Shown in pieces: positions 8,345-20,339 of a stretch of 61,481 bases of DNA. Positions within the stretch are counted from its first letter, which is position 1; the number at the start of each line of letters is the position of its first letter. This stretch comes from Pseudonocardia sp. (GTDB lineage Bacteria; Actinomycetota; Actinomycetes; Mycobacteriales; Pseudonocardiaceae): contig NZ_JAOPWR010000120.1 in the NCBI RefSeq assembly GCF_025965585.1, forward strand, positions 1 through 61,481, read 5' to 3'. Under the pieces are notes generated by a model, which ran no database searches, was not told the origin of the DNA, and worked only from the letters and a program-made list of their open reading frames with translations. The position numbers and the translations under genes were made by a program.

Positions 8345-8383
8345 CGACGGGGCCGGTCGCGCAGTGCGCGGCCGGCCCCGTCG
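8345..8383 (-). terminator. hairpin terminator after the proteasomal ATPase
   Basis: A 12-bp perfect outer stem (8345-8356 with 8372-8383) plus an inner GCGC/GCGC stem, 9 bases past the ATPase stop on the minus strand. Confidence 0.75.
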
Positions 8384-8392
8384 ACGCGGGTG

Positions 8393-10204
8393 CTACAGGT
8401 ACTGGCCCGTGTTGGAGGCCGTGTCGATCGCCCGTCCGGCCTCGGCGTTCTTCCCGGTGACGAGCGTGCGGATGTAGACGATCCGCTCGCCCTTCTTGCC
8501 GGAGATGCGCGCCCAGTCGTCCGGGTTGGTGGTGTTCGGCAGGTCCTCGTTCTCGGCGAACTCGTCGACGATGGCGTCGAGGAGGTGCTGTACGCGCAGG
8601 CCGGGCTGGCCCGACTCGAGCACCGCCTTGATCGCCGACTTCTTCGACCGGTCGACGATGTTCTGGATCATGGCGCCGGAGTTGAAGTCCTTGAAGTACA
8701 AGGTCTCCTTGTCACCGTTGGCGTAGGTGACCTCCAGGAACCGGTTCTCCTCCGTCTCGTCGTACATCCGCTCGACGATCCGCTCGATCATCGCGTCGAC
8801 GCACGCCTTGCGGTTGCCACCGAACTCGGCGATGTCGTCGACGTGGATGGGGAGGGTGTCGGTGAGGTACTTCGAGAAGATGTCCTGCGCCGCCTCGGCG
8901 TCCGGACGCTCGATCTTGATCTTCACGTCGAGCCGGCCCGGCCGCAGGATCGCGGGGTCGATCATGTCCTCGCGGTTGGAGGCGCCGATGACGATGACGT
9001 TCTCCAGGCCCTCGACACCGTCGATCTCCGCCAGGAGCTGCGGCACGATCGTGGTCTCGACGTCGGAGGACACGCCCGACCCGCGGGTGCGGAAGATCGA
9101 GTCCATCTCGTCGAAGAACACGATGACCGGCGTGCCGGCCGAGGCCTTCTCACGAGCCCGCTGGAAGATCAGGCGGATGTGCCGCTCGGTCTCACCGACG
9201 AACTTGTTGAGCAGCTCGGGGCCCTTGATGTTGAGGAAGAACGCGCGTCCTTCGCTCGGGTCGTCACCACGGACGGCGGCGATCTTCTTGGCCAGTGAGT
9301 TGGCCACCGCCTTGGCGATGAGCGTCTTGCCGCAACCGGGAGGACCGTAGAGCAGCACACCCTTCGGCGGCCGCAGCTCGTACTCCTTGAACAGCTCGGC
9401 GTGCAGGAAGGGCAGCTCCACGGCGTCGCGGATCTGCTCGATCTGCCGGAACAGGCCACCGATGTCGGAGTAGTCGACGTCGGGCACCTCCTCCAGCACC
9501 AGGTCCTCGACCTCGGCCTTGGGCACGCGCTCGTAGGCGTAGCCGGCCTTGGTGTCGACGAGCAGTGAGTCGCCGGGCTTGAGCGACACGAGATCGGGGT
9601 CCGACCCGTCGAACAGCGGCGCGGCGAGCCACACCACCCGTTCCTCGTCGGCGTGCCCGACCACCAGAGCGCGGCCGGCCAGGCCGTCCGCCGTGGGCTC
9701 GGAGAGCACCTCGCGCAGGCCGCAGACCTCGCCGATGCGCTCGAAGTCGAGCGCCTCGACCACCGTCAGTGCCTCGTTGAGGCGCACCGTCTGGCCGCTC
9801 TGCAGCGTCTCCGTCTCGACGGCGGGCGACACCGCGACGCGCATGCGGCGCCCCGAGGTGAAGACGTCCACCGTCTCGTCGGGGAAGCGGGCCAGGAAGA
9901 CGCCGTAACCGCTCGGCGGCTGCGCCAGGCGGTCGACCTCCTCGCGCAGGGCCACCAGCTGGCCCCGTGCCTCCTTGAGCGTCTCGGTCAGCTTCTCGTT
10001 GCGGGCCGAGAGCTGGGCGAGCCTGCTCGCGGACTCCGCCAGGCGCTGCTCGAGAACCCGCGCATGACGCGGGGACTCGGTGAGCTTGCGCCGGAGAAGC
10101 GCCACTTCCTCCTCGAGGAAGCGGATCTGTGCGGCGGCCTCTGCGGGATCGATCTCGCCATGGCCACCAGAATCACGTGTACCGGGACCGTCGTAGGGGT
10201 TCAC
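8393..10204 (-). CDS. arc: proteasome-associated AAA+ ATPase (ARC/Mpa)
   Basis: A 603-aa hexameric unfoldase that recognises Pup and threads substrates into the 20S proteasome. Order: N-terminal coiled coil at ~20-95 (Pup binding), two OB folds at ~100-240, AAA+ module from ~245 with Walker A GPPGCGKT at 287-294, pore loop KFVG at 334-337 and Walker B with Asp365-Glu366. The C-terminus is NTGQYL, the docking tail that opens the PrcA gate. The length is close to M. tuberculosis Mpa (609 aa). The GTG at 10204 has GGAGG 5 bases upstream. Confidence 0.97.
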   Translation of the reverse strand: MNPYDGPGTRDSGGHGEIDPAEAAAQIRFLEEEVALLRRKLTESPRHARVLEQRLAESASRLAQLSARNEKLTETLKEARGQLVALREEVDRLAQPPSGYGVFLARFPDETVDVFTSGRRMRVAVSPAVETETLQSGQTVRLNEALTVVEALDFERIGEVCGLREVLSEPTADGLAGRALVVGHADEERVVWLAAPLFDGSDPDLVSLKPGDSLLVDTKAGYAYERVPKAEVEDLVLEEVPDVDYSDIGGLFRQIEQIRDAVELPFLHAELFKEYELRPPKGVLLYGPPGCGKTLIAKAVANSLAKKIAAVRGDDPSEGRAFFLNIKGPELLNKFVGETERHIRLIFQRAREKASAGTPVIVFFDEMDSIFRTRGSGVSSDVETTIVPQLLAEIDGVEGLENVIVIGASNREDMIDPAILRPGRLDVKIKIERPDAEAAQDIFSKYLTDTLPIHVDDIAEFGGNRKACVDAMIERIVERMYDETEENRFLEVTYANGDKETLYFKDFNSGAMIQNIVDRSKKSAIKAVLESGQPGLRVQHLLDAIVDEFAENEDLPNTTNPDDWARISGKKGERIVYIRTLVTGKNAEAGRAIDTASNTGQYL

Positions 10205-10365
10205 GGCATCCTCCCTCCGTAATCCGATTCCATACGGTACCTGCGAACGGCCGGAAGAGTGGTGCGGCGATCCGGTGATCCACCCCTCAACCGGTCGGCA
10301 CCTTGACTCGCAGCGATCGTCCGGAACTGTGACCGTGGCTCGACACGTGCTCCGCGGGGACGGAC

Positions 10366-12472
<2,107 letters not shown>

Positions 12473-12494
12473 GGCCTCGTGCATGATCGGGTGC

Positions 12495-13301
12495 GTGTCC
12501 GACGTCGTACCCGAGCTCGAGCCGTACTACCTCCCCCTCGACGGGCTGGACGGATCCCGGTTCTTCGCCACGTTCTCCACCACCGGTCCCTGGTTCGCCG
12601 ACGCGCAGCACGTCGGCCCGCCCACGGCCCTGATCGTCCGCGCGCTGGAGCGCTGCGACCCCCGCGACGGCACGCAGCTCTCGCGCATCACGGTCGAGGT
12701 CCTCGGTCCGGTGCCCGCGGGCGAGGTCGCGGTCACGGCCGCCGTGGAACGGCCGGGGAAGAACATCGAGCTGCTCGCCGCCGAGGTGTCCGCGGGCGGG
12801 CGCCCCGTGCTGCGCGCGCGGGCGTGGCGGCTCGCGCAGGGCGACACCGCGGCCGTCGCGAGCGGCGAGGAGCCGCCGATCCCCGGGCCGGAGCACGGCG
12901 TGGAGCGGCCGGAGCGGCCGCCGGGCTGGCTCCCGGGGTTCATGGACACACTGGAGTGGCGTTGGGTTCGCGGCTGGCTCGGCGAGCCCGGCCCGGGAAC
13001 GGCGTGGGCCCGGCAGAAGGTGCAGCTCGTGGCGGGCGAGGAGCCCAGCCCGCTGCAACGGCTCGCCGTGGTGGCCGACTCCGGCAACGGCGCGGCGGCA
13101 CCGTTCGACATCCGCGAGTGGCTCTACGTCAACACCGAGCTGACGCTGCACCTGCACCGCGCACCGGCGGGCGAATGGATGGGCGTGGACGCCCACACCG
13201 TCGTGGGCCCCACCGGCCTCGGCACGGTGTCGGGCCACCTGTTCGACGAACGGGGGCACTGCGGCCGCAGTGCGCAGGGCCTGATCGTCCGGCCGCGCTG
13301 A
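12495..13301 (+). CDS. thioesterase-like (TesB-type) protein
   Basis: A 268-aa double-hotdog protein of the thioesterase-like superfamily; acyl-CoA hydrolysis is the family role, substrate unknown. The first hotdog includes FATFSTTGPWFADAQHVGPPTALIVRALER and SRITVEVLGPVPAGEV; the second includes FDIREWLYVNTELTLHLHR, WMGVDAHTVVGPTGLGTVSGHLFDERGHCGRSAQGL. The GTG at 12495 follows CATGAT by 7 bases; an in-frame ATG at 12483 overlaps that box. It is 22 bases from the RecB-like stop, same strand. Confidence 0.8.
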   Translation: MSDVVPELEPYYLPLDGLDGSRFFATFSTTGPWFADAQHVGPPTALIVRALERCDPRDGTQLSRITVEVLGPVPAGEVAVTAAVERPGKNIELLAAEVSAGGRPVLRARAWRLAQGDTAAVASGEEPPIPGPEHGVERPERPPGWLPGFMDTLEWRWVRGWLGEPGPGTAWARQKVQLVAGEEPSPLQRLAVVADSGNGAAAPFDIREWLYVNTELTLHLHRAPAGEWMGVDAHTVVGPTGLGTVSGHLFDERGHCGRSAQGLIVRPR

Positions 13302-13324
13302 CCTCCGTCCCCGGTGACCGGGGT

Positions 13325-13365
13325 CGTGCGCGGAAACCGTGGCCGGGCCCGTGGTCTCCGCGCAC
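13325..13365. repeat. palindromic repeat family A, copy 1
   Basis: GTGCGCGGA (13326-13334) pairs exactly with TCCGCGCAC (13357-13365), and the AACC/GGTC step extends the stem with one mismatch. It lies between the convergent thioesterase and hisG stops, so it may serve as a bidirectional terminator. The left half is identical to the copy at 39511-39552. Confidence 0.75.
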
Positions 13366-13379
13366 GGGCCGCGGAGCCG

Positions 13380-14273
13380 CTACCGGCCGTCGACCGCCCG
13401 GCAGGAGCGGATCTCCGAGGTCAGGATCGCGCGGGCCCCTAGGGTGGCCAGGTCGTCCATGATCTTGTTGGCGCACGTCTTGCGCACCATCGTCCGGACG
13501 CCGAACCAGCCGTCCTCGTCGAGGCGCGAGACCGTGGGTGACTGCATGCCGGGCGCGATCTTCTTGGCCTGCTCGAGCACGCGCTCGGGGCAGTCGTAGT
13601 CGACCATCAGGTACTGGCGGGCGTAGACGACACCGCGCAGCCGCTCGGTGAACACGACCTTCTCGGCCTTGGTCTTGACGGTCTCCTCGCGGTCGGGCCG
13701 CGGCTCGCGCTCGATGAGCGTGGCCTCCGACTCCGCGATGGGGTCGCCGAACGCGATGAGGCCGTGCTGGCGCAGCGTGCGACCGGACGACACGACGTCG
13801 GCGATGGCGTCGGCGAGGCCGAGCTGCACCGAGATCTCGACGGCGCCGTCCAGCTTGATGATGTCGGCGCGGACGCGGCTGCGGGCGAGGTGGGCACGGA
13901 CGAGGCGCGGGTAGGAGGTGGCGATCTTCTTGCCCTCGAGGTCCTCGAGCTTCCAGTCCCGCGCGTCGGCGCCGACCGGCACCGGTGCGGCGAAACGGAA
14001 CTTCGACTGCCCGAAGCCCAGCGGGATGACCGTCTTCACCTGGCTGCCGGACTCGTCCATCAGATCGGCGCCGGTGATGCCCAGGTGCAGGTCGCCGGAC
14101 CCGACGTACGTGGCGATGTCCTTGGGCCGCAGGTAGAAGAACTCGATCTCGTTCTCCTCGTCGAACATGCTGAGGTCTCGCGAGTCGGAGCGCTGGCGGT
14201 AGCCCGCCTCCCGCATCATCGTGGCGGCCGGCTCGGCCAGAGTGCCCTTGTTGGGCAGTGCGATGCGGAGCAT
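13380..14273 (-). CDS. hisG: ATP phosphoribosyltransferase, long form
   Basis: First enzyme of histidine synthesis (ATP + PRPP to phosphoribosyl-ATP). At 297 aa it is the long, hexameric form that carries its own histidine-feedback domain, so no HisZ is needed. Seen: N-terminal LRIALPNKGTLAEPA, YVGSGDLHLGITGADLM, the PRPP-binding region near EISVQLGLADAIADVVSSGRTLR, and a C-terminal ACT-like part with TVSRLDEDGWFGVRTMVRK. GAGGAGAG precedes the ATG. It is downstream of hisE by 58 bases. Confidence 0.97.
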   Translation of the reverse strand: MLRIALPNKGTLAEPAATMMREAGYRQRSDSRDLSMFDEENEIEFFYLRPKDIATYVGSGDLHLGITGADLMDESGSQVKTVIPLGFGQSKFRFAAPVPVGADARDWKLEDLEGKKIATSYPRLVRAHLARSRVRADIIKLDGAVEISVQLGLADAIADVVSSGRTLRQHGLIAFGDPIAESEATLIEREPRPDREETVKTKAEKVVFTERLRGVVYARQYLMVDYDCPERVLEQAKKIAPGMQSPTVSRLDEDGWFGVRTMVRKTCANKIMDDLATLGARAILTSEIRSCRAVDGR

Positions 14274-14331
14274 CTCTCTCCTCGGTAGTGCTCTGACGAA
14301 CGTGTCGACGGTACAGCGGCGTGCGGTGGCG

Positions 14332-14595
14332 CTAGAGGAACTTGTAGACGTCCTCGAGTGTGATGTTGCGCCCCAGCATCAGGACCTGGACGCGGTAGAG
14401 CAGCTGGGAGATCTCCTCGGCGAGGGCGTCGTCGGCCTCGTGCTCGGCGGCGAGCCACACCTCGCCGGCCTCCTCGAGGACCTTCTTGCCCTGTGCGTGC
14501 ACGCCGGCGTCCACCGCCGCGACCGTGCCCGAGCCCTCGGGCCGGGTGGCCACCTTCTCGGTGAGTTCGGCGAACAGGCCGTCGAAGGTCTTCAC
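14332..14595 (-). CDS. hisE: phosphoribosyl-ATP pyrophosphatase
   Basis: An 87-aa all-alpha NTP-pyrophosphohydrolase catalysing the second histidine step. [13 protein letters not shown] at the start, then [37 protein letters not shown] carries the metal-binding EExxE and ExxD helices. It is a separate gene, not fused to HisI. GTG start at 14595. The 241 bases upstream to the HAD gene hold no gene I can recognise and should contain the hisEG promoter. Confidence 0.96.
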   Translation of the reverse strand: MKTFDGLFAELTEKVATRPEGSGTVAAVDAGVHAQGKKVLEEAGEVWLAAEHEADDALAEEISQLLYRVQVLMLGRNITLEDVYKFL

Positions 14596-14836
14596 CGTAT
14601 GTCTCCCATCACTTCTTCAGTGTCATATGTCGTGTGCGACCAGGCCAATTCGGGCGGTGGTCGTGCTCCGTCCGGTCCGGGCGACGCGCCCAATGGCGCC
14701 CCGAACCGGTCCTCGCCCTGCTGCGTATCCCGCCAGCGGGCCCCCGTCCAGGACAAACGGTCTCACGGCGGCTCGCTGCGCTCGCCACCGGTCGACCGCC
14801 GGTGCTGTGCTGACGGCGTCCTCGCAGACTCGGACG

Positions 14837-15559
14837 CTAGGCCGCGCGATCAGCCCGTGCCCGGGTGTAGGCGAGACGCACCTCGGCCGGGGTGAGGCCG
14901 ACCAGCGACTCGCGATGGAAGCGCCCCGGAGCGTGCGGGACGGGAACGTCACAGGGCACCACGAGCACGGCCGCACCAGCGCGGCCGGCGGCCAGCGCAC
15001 CCGTCGGGGAGTCCTCGACCGCGAGGCAGTCGGCGGCGTCGACGCCCAGCAGCTCGGCGGCCCGCAGGTACGGGTCGGGGTCGGGCTTGCCGCGTGGCAC
15101 CTCGTCGCCGCACACCGTGGCGGTGAAGTGCTCGCGCCCGATGCCGTCCAGCGCCATCTCGGTCAGCGCGCGCTCGGTGTTGGTGACCAGCGCCATCGGC
15201 CAGCCCGCCTCCCGCACGGTGCGCAGGGCCTCCTGCGCGCCGGGACGCCAGACGAGCCCTTCGCGGAACAGCTCGCCGGTGCGGGCGGTGAGGAACTCCG
15301 CCGTCGCGGTGTGCCGGTCCGGGTCCGGCGGGAGGCCGAGGTCGTCGAACATGATCACGAGGGTGCGGGCCATGTTCGACCCGACCATGTCCTCGCGGGC
15401 CCGGGTGCTCAGCTCGCCGCCGAGCCACCGTGCGGTGTCGGCGAGCGAGATGGTCCAGATCTTCTCCGAGTCGAGCAGCGTGCCGTCCATGTCCCACAGA
15501 ACTGCCTTCGGCGAACCAGCGCTCGTCCTCGGCCCCGGCCGGCGAGCCTCATCCGGCAT
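14837..15559 (-). CDS. HAD-superfamily phosphatase, beta-PGM-like
   Basis: A 240-aa HAD hydrolase. The nucleophile motif is LWDMDGTLLDS (Asp23, Asp25), motif II is ALVTNTERAL, and motifs III/IV are in RGKPDPDPYLRAAELL and CLAVEDSPTGALAA. The helical cap after motif I is of the phosphoglycolate/beta-phosphoglucomutase class. The substrate is not deducible. Its ATG at 15559 lies inside the last codons of metH (11-base overlap), so the two are translationally coupled; this order is common in actinobacteria. Confidence 0.92.
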   Translation of the reverse strand: MPDEARRPGPRTSAGSPKAVLWDMDGTLLDSEKIWTISLADTARWLGGELSTRAREDMVGSNMARTLVIMFDDLGLPPDPDRHTATAEFLTARTGELFREGLVWRPGAQEALRTVREAGWPMALVTNTERALTEMALDGIGREHFTATVCGDEVPRGKPDPDPYLRAAELLGVDAADCLAVEDSPTGALAAGRAGAAVLVVPCDVPVPHAPGRFHRESLVGLTPAEVRLAYTRARADRAA

Positions 15560-18500
15560 TGAAGTACTTCGCCTCCGGGTGGTGGGCCACCATCGCGTCC
15601 GTGGACTGCTCGGGATGCAACTGCAGCTCCTCCGACAGCTCGACGCCGATACGGCCCGGCTCCAGCAGCTCGACGATCTTCCTACGGTCCTCGAGGCTGG
15701 GGCACGCGCCGTAGCCCAGCGAGTAGCGGGCGCCGCGGTAGCCGAGTTTGAAGAACTCCTCGACGTTCTCGGGGTCCTCCGCCGCCACCGCACCACCGGT
15801 GGCGAACGTCAGCTCCTCGCGCACCCGGCGGTGCCAGTACTCGGCCAGGGCCTCGGTGAGCTGCACGCCCAGGCCGTGCACCTCGAGGTAGTCGCGGTAG
15901 GCGTCCTTGGCGAACAGCTCGTTGGCGTAGTCGGCGATGGGCCGGCCCATCGTCACCAGGTGCAGCGGCAGGACGTCGATCTCGCCGCGCTCGACGGCCA
16001 GCTCACGCGGGCGCCAGAAGTCGGCCAGGCAGAGGTTGCGGTCGCGGCGCTGACGCGGGAACTCGAAGCGGAACCGCTCCGGCGCGTCCGGGCGGGGCTC
16101 GGTGAGGACCACCAGCGCGTCCTTCTCCGACACGGCCGGGAAGTACCCGTAGACGAGCGACGCGCCGGCGAGCACGCCCTCGGTGGACATCCGGTCGAGC
16201 CAGTAGCGCAGCCGCGGCCTGCCCTCGGTCTCCACCAGCTCCTCGTAGCCGGGCCCGTCGCCCTTCTTGCTACCGCGCAGCCCCCACTGGCCCAGGAACA
16301 GCGCGCGCTCGTCGATCATCCCCGAGTAGTCGGCCAGCGCGATGCCCTTGACCACGCGGGTGCCCCAGAACGGGGGCGTGGGCAGCGGGTTGTCGACGGT
16401 GACGTCGGAGCGCTCGGGCATCGGCCCGGCCACCGCGGCCTCGGCGGCCCTGCGCTTGGCCGCCACGCGCTGCGACTTCTCGTGCCGCGCCTTGCGCTCG
16501 GCCTTCGCGGCCTCCTCCTCCGGCGTCGTCTCGGGGACCTCGCCTCGGCGGCGCGCCATCGTGGCGTCCATCTCGCGCAGGCCCTCGAAGGCGTCACGGG
16601 CGTAGGAGACGCGGCCCTCGTAGACCTCCTGGAGATCGTTCTCCACGTAGGAGCGCGTCAACGCCGCGCCGCCGAGCAGCACCGGCACCTTCTTGGCGAC
16701 CCCCCGGGCGTTCATCTCCTGGAGGTTCTCCTTCATCACCACCGTGGACTTCACGAGCAGCCCGGACATCCCGACGGCGTCAGCCCGGTGCTCCTCGACC
16801 GCCGACAGGATCGTGGAGATGGGCTGCTTGATGCCCAGGTTGACCACGGTGTAGCCGTTGTTGGTGAGGATGATGTCCACGAGGTTCTTGCCGATGTCGT
16901 GCACGTCGCCCTTGACCGTGGCCAGCACGATCGTGCCCTTGCCCTGATCGTCCTCGGCCTTCTCCATGTGCGGCTCGAGGAACGCCACCGCGGTCTTCAT
17001 GACCTCGGCCGACGCCAGCACGAACGGCAGCTGCATCTGGCCGGAGCCGAACAGCTCGCCGACGGTCTTCATGCCCGACAGCAACGTGTCGTTGATGATC
17101 TCCAGGGCGGGCCGGACGACCAGCGCCTCGTCGAGGTCGGCCTCCAGGCCCTCACGCTCGCCGTCGACGATGCGCCGCTCCAGCCGCTCGAACAGCGGCA
17201 GCCCCGCCAGCTCCTCGGCCCGGGTGGCGCGCGCCGAGGACGCCGAGACGCCCTCGAACAGCTCCATGAACCGGTTGAGCGGGTCGTAGCCCTCACGGCG
17301 CCGGTCGTAGACGAGGTCGAGCGCCACCGAGCGCTGCTCATCGTCGATCTTGGCCATCGGCAGGATCTTGGCCGCGGACACGATCGCGGTGTCCAGCCCG
17401 GCGTTCACGCACTCGTGCAGGAACACCGAGTTCAGCACCTGGCGGGCGGCCGCGTTGAGGCCGAAGGAGACATTGGAGACGCCCAGCGTGGTCTGGACGT
17501 CGGGGTAGCGGCGCTTGAGCTCGCGGATGGCCTCGATGGTCTCCAGCGCGTCGCGCCGCACCTCCTCCTGTCCGGTGGTGATCGGGAAGGTCAGCGTGTC
17601 GACGACGATGTCCTCGATGTGCATGCCGTGGTCGGTGGTGAGGTCGCGGATGAGCCGGTCGGCCACCCGGACCTTCCACTCGGCGGTGCGGGCCTGGCCC
17701 TCCTCGTCGATGCACAGCGCCACGACGGCCGCGCCGTGCTCTCGCGCCAGCTCCATCGCGCGCTGGAAGCGGGAGCCGGGGCCGTCGCCGTCCTCGTAGT
17801 TGACCGAGTTGATGATCGAGCGGCCGCCGAGTCGCTCCAGGCCGGCCCTCAGGACCTCGGGCTCGGTGGAGTCGAGCATCACCGGCAGCGTGGACGCGGT
17901 GGCCAGGCGACCGGCCAGCTCGGCCATGTCGGCCACGCCGTCGCGGCCCACGTAGTCGATGCAGAGGTCGATGAGGTGGGCACCCTCGCGGGTCTGGTCG
18001 CGGGCGATGCCGACGCACGCCTCCCAGTCCTCGGCGAGCATGGCGTCGCGGAACTTCTTCGAGCCGTTGGCGTTGGTGCGCTCCCCGATCATGAGCACCG
18101 AGGTGTCCTGCCGGAACGGCACCGACGCGTACAGCGAGCTCAGGCCGGCCTCGGGCCGCGGGTGGCGCTCCGGCGGGGTCAGCGAGCGCACGGCCTCGGC
18201 GACGGCGCTGACGTGGGCCGGGGTGGTGCCGCAGCAGCCGCCGACCAGGCGTAGGCCGTAGTCGCGGACGAAGGTGGCGAGCGCCTCGGCCAGCCCGTCG
18301 GCGTCGAGCGGGTACTCGGCGCCGTTCGGGCCGAGCACGGGCAGCCCGGCGTTGGGCATCACCGAGAGCGGGATGCGGGCGTGCTTGGAGAGCGTGCGCA
18401 GGTGCTCGCTCATCTCGGCGGGGCCGGTGGAGCAGTTGAGCCCGATGAGGTCGACGCCCAGCGGCTCCAGCGCGGTGAGCGCGGCGCCGATCTCCGAGCC

Positions 18501-19115
18501 CAGCAGCATCGTGCCAGTAGTCTCCATGGCGACCTGGGTGATGATCGGGATGCGGCGGCCCTCGTCGACCATGGCCCGCTTCATGCCCAGCACGGCCGCC
18601 TTGACCTGCAACAGGTCCTGGCACGTCTCGACGACGATCGCGTCGGCGCCGCCGGCGAGCAGGCCGCGGCCGCACTCGGTGTAGGCGTCGCGCAGGCTCA
18701 CGAACGTGGCGTGTCCCAGCGTCGGCAGCTTCGTGCCCGGGCCCACCGAGCCCAGCACGTAGCGCGGGCGCCCCGGCGTGGACATCTCGTCGGCGACCTC
18801 GCGCGCGAGCTGCGCCCCCTTGAGCGCCAGCTCGCGGATCCGATCGGGGATGTCGTAGTCGGCGAGGTTGGGCAGGTTCGCGCCGAACGTGTTGGTCTCG
18901 ACGGCGTCGGCACCGGCCTCGAAGTACGCGCGGTGGATCTGACGGACCACGTCAGGGCGCGTGTCGTTGAGGATCTCGTTGCACCCCTCGAGACCCGCGA
19001 AGTCGTCCAGCACCAGGTCAGCGGCCTGGAGCATGGTGCCCATGGCTCCGTCGGCAATCACCACCCGGTCGGCCAGAGTGTCCATGAACGTCGTATCGAA
19101 CGTGTGCGGCTGCAC
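15549..19115 (-). CDS. metH: cobalamin-dependent methionine synthase
   Basis: An 1188-aa four-module enzyme transferring methyl from 5-methyl-THF via cobalamin to homocysteine. Order: homocysteine domain with zinc-binding GLNCSTGP and GGCCGTTPAH; pterin-binding domain beginning at GERTNANGSKKFR; B12 cap and B12-binding domain with the DVHDIGKN lower-ligand His and a GMSGLLVKST loop; C-terminal SAM-binding reactivation domain. The GTG at 19115 has GAGAGG 5 bases upstream. Only 97 bases separate it from the divergent PAC2 gene, and no cobalamin riboswitch fits there. Confidence 0.97.
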   Translation of the reverse strand: MQPHTFDTTFMDTLADRVVIADGAMGTMLQAADLVLDDFAGLEGCNEILNDTRPDVVRQIHRAYFEAGADAVETNTFGANLPNLADYDIPDRIRELALKGAQLAREVADEMSTPGRPRYVLGSVGPGTKLPTLGHATFVSLRDAYTECGRGLLAGGADAIVVETCQDLLQVKAAVLGMKRAMVDEGRRIPIITQVAMETTGTMLLGSEIGAALTALEPLGVDLIGLNCSTGPAEMSEHLRTLSKHARIPLSVMPNAGLPVLGPNGAEYPLDADGLAEALATFVRDYGLRLVGGCCGTTPAHVSAVAEAVRSLTPPERHPRPEAGLSSLYASVPFRQDTSVLMIGERTNANGSKKFRDAMLAEDWEACVGIARDQTREGAHLIDLCIDYVGRDGVADMAELAGRLATASTLPVMLDSTEPEVLRAGLERLGGRSIINSVNYEDGDGPGSRFQRAMELAREHGAAVVALCIDEEGQARTAEWKVRVADRLIRDLTTDHGMHIEDIVVDTLTFPITTGQEEVRRDALETIEAIRELKRRYPDVQTTLGVSNVSFGLNAAARQVLNSVFLHECVNAGLDTAIVSAAKILPMAKIDDEQRSVALDLVYDRRREGYDPLNRFMELFEGVSASSARATRAEELAGLPLFERLERRIVDGEREGLEADLDEALVVRPALEIINDTLLSGMKTVGELFGSGQMQLPFVLASAEVMKTAVAFLEPHMEKAEDDQGKGTIVLATVKGDVHDIGKNLVDIILTNNGYTVVNLGIKQPISTILSAVEEHRADAVGMSGLLVKSTVVMKENLQEMNARGVAKKVPVLLGGAALTRSYVENDLQEVYEGRVSYARDAFEGLREMDATMARRRGEVPETTPEEEAAKAERKARHEKSQRVAAKRRAAEAAVAGPMPERSDVTVDNPLPTPPFWGTRVVKGIALADYSGMIDERALFLGQWGLRGSKKGDGPGYEELVETEGRPRLRYWLDRMSTEGVLAGASLVYGYFPAVSEKDALVVLTEPRPDAPERFRFEFPRQRRDRNLCLADFWRPRELAVERGEIDVLPLHLVTMGRPIADYANELFAKDAYRDYLEVHGLGVQLTEALAEYWHRRVREELTFATGGAVAAEDPENVEEFFKLGYRGARYSLGYGACPSLEDRRKIVELLEPGRIGVELSEELQLHPEQSTDAMVAHHPEAKYFNAG

Positions 19116-19200
19116 GGTGTCCTCTCGGGTGGACCAACGACTGCGGGCATCAGAGTAGTCGTCGCGGGGGTGGCAGCCGTTGCGCGAAGGCCAACGGCCG

Positions 19201-19206
19201 TAGGCT
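19201..19206 (+). promoter_or_regulatory. -10 box TAGGCT of PAC2 gene
   Basis: TAGGCT 6 bases before the ATG at 19213; leaderless start predicted. Confidence 0.5.
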
Positions 19207-19212
19207 GGAGCG

Positions 19213-20118
19213 ATGACCGATAGCACTCCGCCACCGGCTCATGGGGAACCCGGGGCGGAGACCGATCTCCCCCGCCTCGTCGACCCGGTGATGATCGCCG
19301 CGTTCGAGGGCTGGAACGACGCGGGCGAGGCGGCGAGCACCGCTCTGGAGCATCTCGAGCTCATGTGGGACGCGGAGCCGCTCCTCTCGATCGATCCCGA
19401 GGAGTACTACGACTTCCAGGTCACGAGGCCACACGTGCGGCAGTCCGAAGGCGTCACGCGGCGCATCGAGTGGCAGACCACGCGCCTGTCGGTGGCCACG
19501 CTGCCGGGCACCGAGCGGCACGTCGTGCTCGTCAACGGGATCGAGCCGAACCTGCGCTGGCGCACGTTCTGCCGGGAGCTGCTGGGCTACGTCGAGGCTC
19601 TCGGCGTGACCAAGGTCATCACCCTCGGCGCACTGCTGACCGACACACCGCACACCCGTCCCACCCCCGTCAGCGGCACCTCGTACGACAAGGCGTCGGC
19701 CAGCGAGCTCGACGTCGAGCCCTCCACCTACCAGGGCCCCACGGGCATCGTCGGCGTCTTCCAGAACGCGTGCATCGAGGCCGGCATCCCGGCCGTGTCG
19801 TTCTGGGCGTCGGTGCCGCACTACGTGTCCCAGGCGCCCGTGCCGAAGGCCGCCGTCGCGCTGCTGCACCGCGTCGAGGAGGTGCTCGACGTCGAGGTGC
19901 CGCTCGGGGCGCTGCCCGAGCGCGCCGAGGAGTGGGAGCGCACCGTCTCGGAGATGGCCGAGGCGGACGACGAGGTGCGCGACTACGTCCGCCAGCTCGA
20001 GGAGCAGGCCGAGGCCGACGAGGCCGACGCGCCGTTGGAGGAGGCCGACGGCGACGCCATCGCCGCCGACTTCGAGCGCTACCTACGCCGTCGCGGCAGC
20101 GGCGGCGGGGCCGGCTGA
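19213..20118 (+). CDS. PAC2-family protein
   Basis: A 301-aa member of the PAC2 (proteasome assembly chaperone 2-like) family, widespread in Pup-proteasome actinobacteria but of unproven function there. Core motifs: MIAAFEGWNDAGEAAS, VVLVNGIEPNLRWRTFCRELL, VITLGALLTDTPHTRP, GPTGIVGVFQNACIEAGIPAVSFWASVPHYVSQ. The C-terminal ~70 residues are very acidic and end RYLRRRGSGGGAG. It is divergent from metH. Confidence 0.9.
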   Translation: MTDSTPPPAHGEPGAETDLPRLVDPVMIAAFEGWNDAGEAASTALEHLELMWDAEPLLSIDPEEYYDFQVTRPHVRQSEGVTRRIEWQTTRLSVATLPGTERHVVLVNGIEPNLRWRTFCRELLGYVEALGVTKVITLGALLTDTPHTRPTPVSGTSYDKASASELDVEPSTYQGPTGIVGVFQNACIEAGIPAVSFWASVPHYVSQAPVPKAAVALLHRVEEVLDVEVPLGALPERAEEWERTVSEMAEADDEVRDYVRQLEEQAEADEADAPLEEADGDAIAADFERYLRRRGSGGGAG

Positions 20119-20166
20119 GCGGCTCCCTCGCCCGCGCCGGTTCCGGCTCGGGCTGGTCTTCACGCC

Positions 20167-20304
20167 GGCGCGTTCCTGGGCCCGCTCGGCGGGGACGTCA
20201 CGGTGGCGATGCTGCCGGAGCCCGGTGACACGTACGGGCTCTCCGCCGGTGCCGCGTCGCTGTCCGTCACGGCGTACCTGCTGCCGCTCGCGCTGTTCAT
20301 GCCC
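20167..20304 (+). pseudogene. remnant of an MFS transporter N-terminus
   Basis: The frame reads FLGPLGGDVTVAMLP, then AASLSVTAYLLPLALFM, which resembles transmembrane helices 1-2 of drug:H+ antiporter MFS proteins. It has no credible start, and runs after ~45 residues into unrelated sequence and the neighbouring gene. It appears to be the only surviving piece of a deleted exporter in the 221-base gap after the PAC2 gene. Confidence 0.6.
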
Positions 20305-20339
20305 CCGCCCCGCCGTCACCCCGCGGTGAGGACCCCGCA

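Noticed and set aside
14596-14836. Short open frames between hisE and the HAD gene
   Set aside because: No conserved motif or start context; treated as promoter region.
14892-18254. 1120-codon open frame opposite metH and the HAD gene
   Set aside because: It is an antisense shadow caused by high GC third positions; His/Arg/Val-rich with no domain, while metH is unmistakable on the other strand.
19116-19212. Cobalamin riboswitch before metH
   Set aside because: Only 97 bases separate the divergent starts and no B12-box-like sequence was seen.
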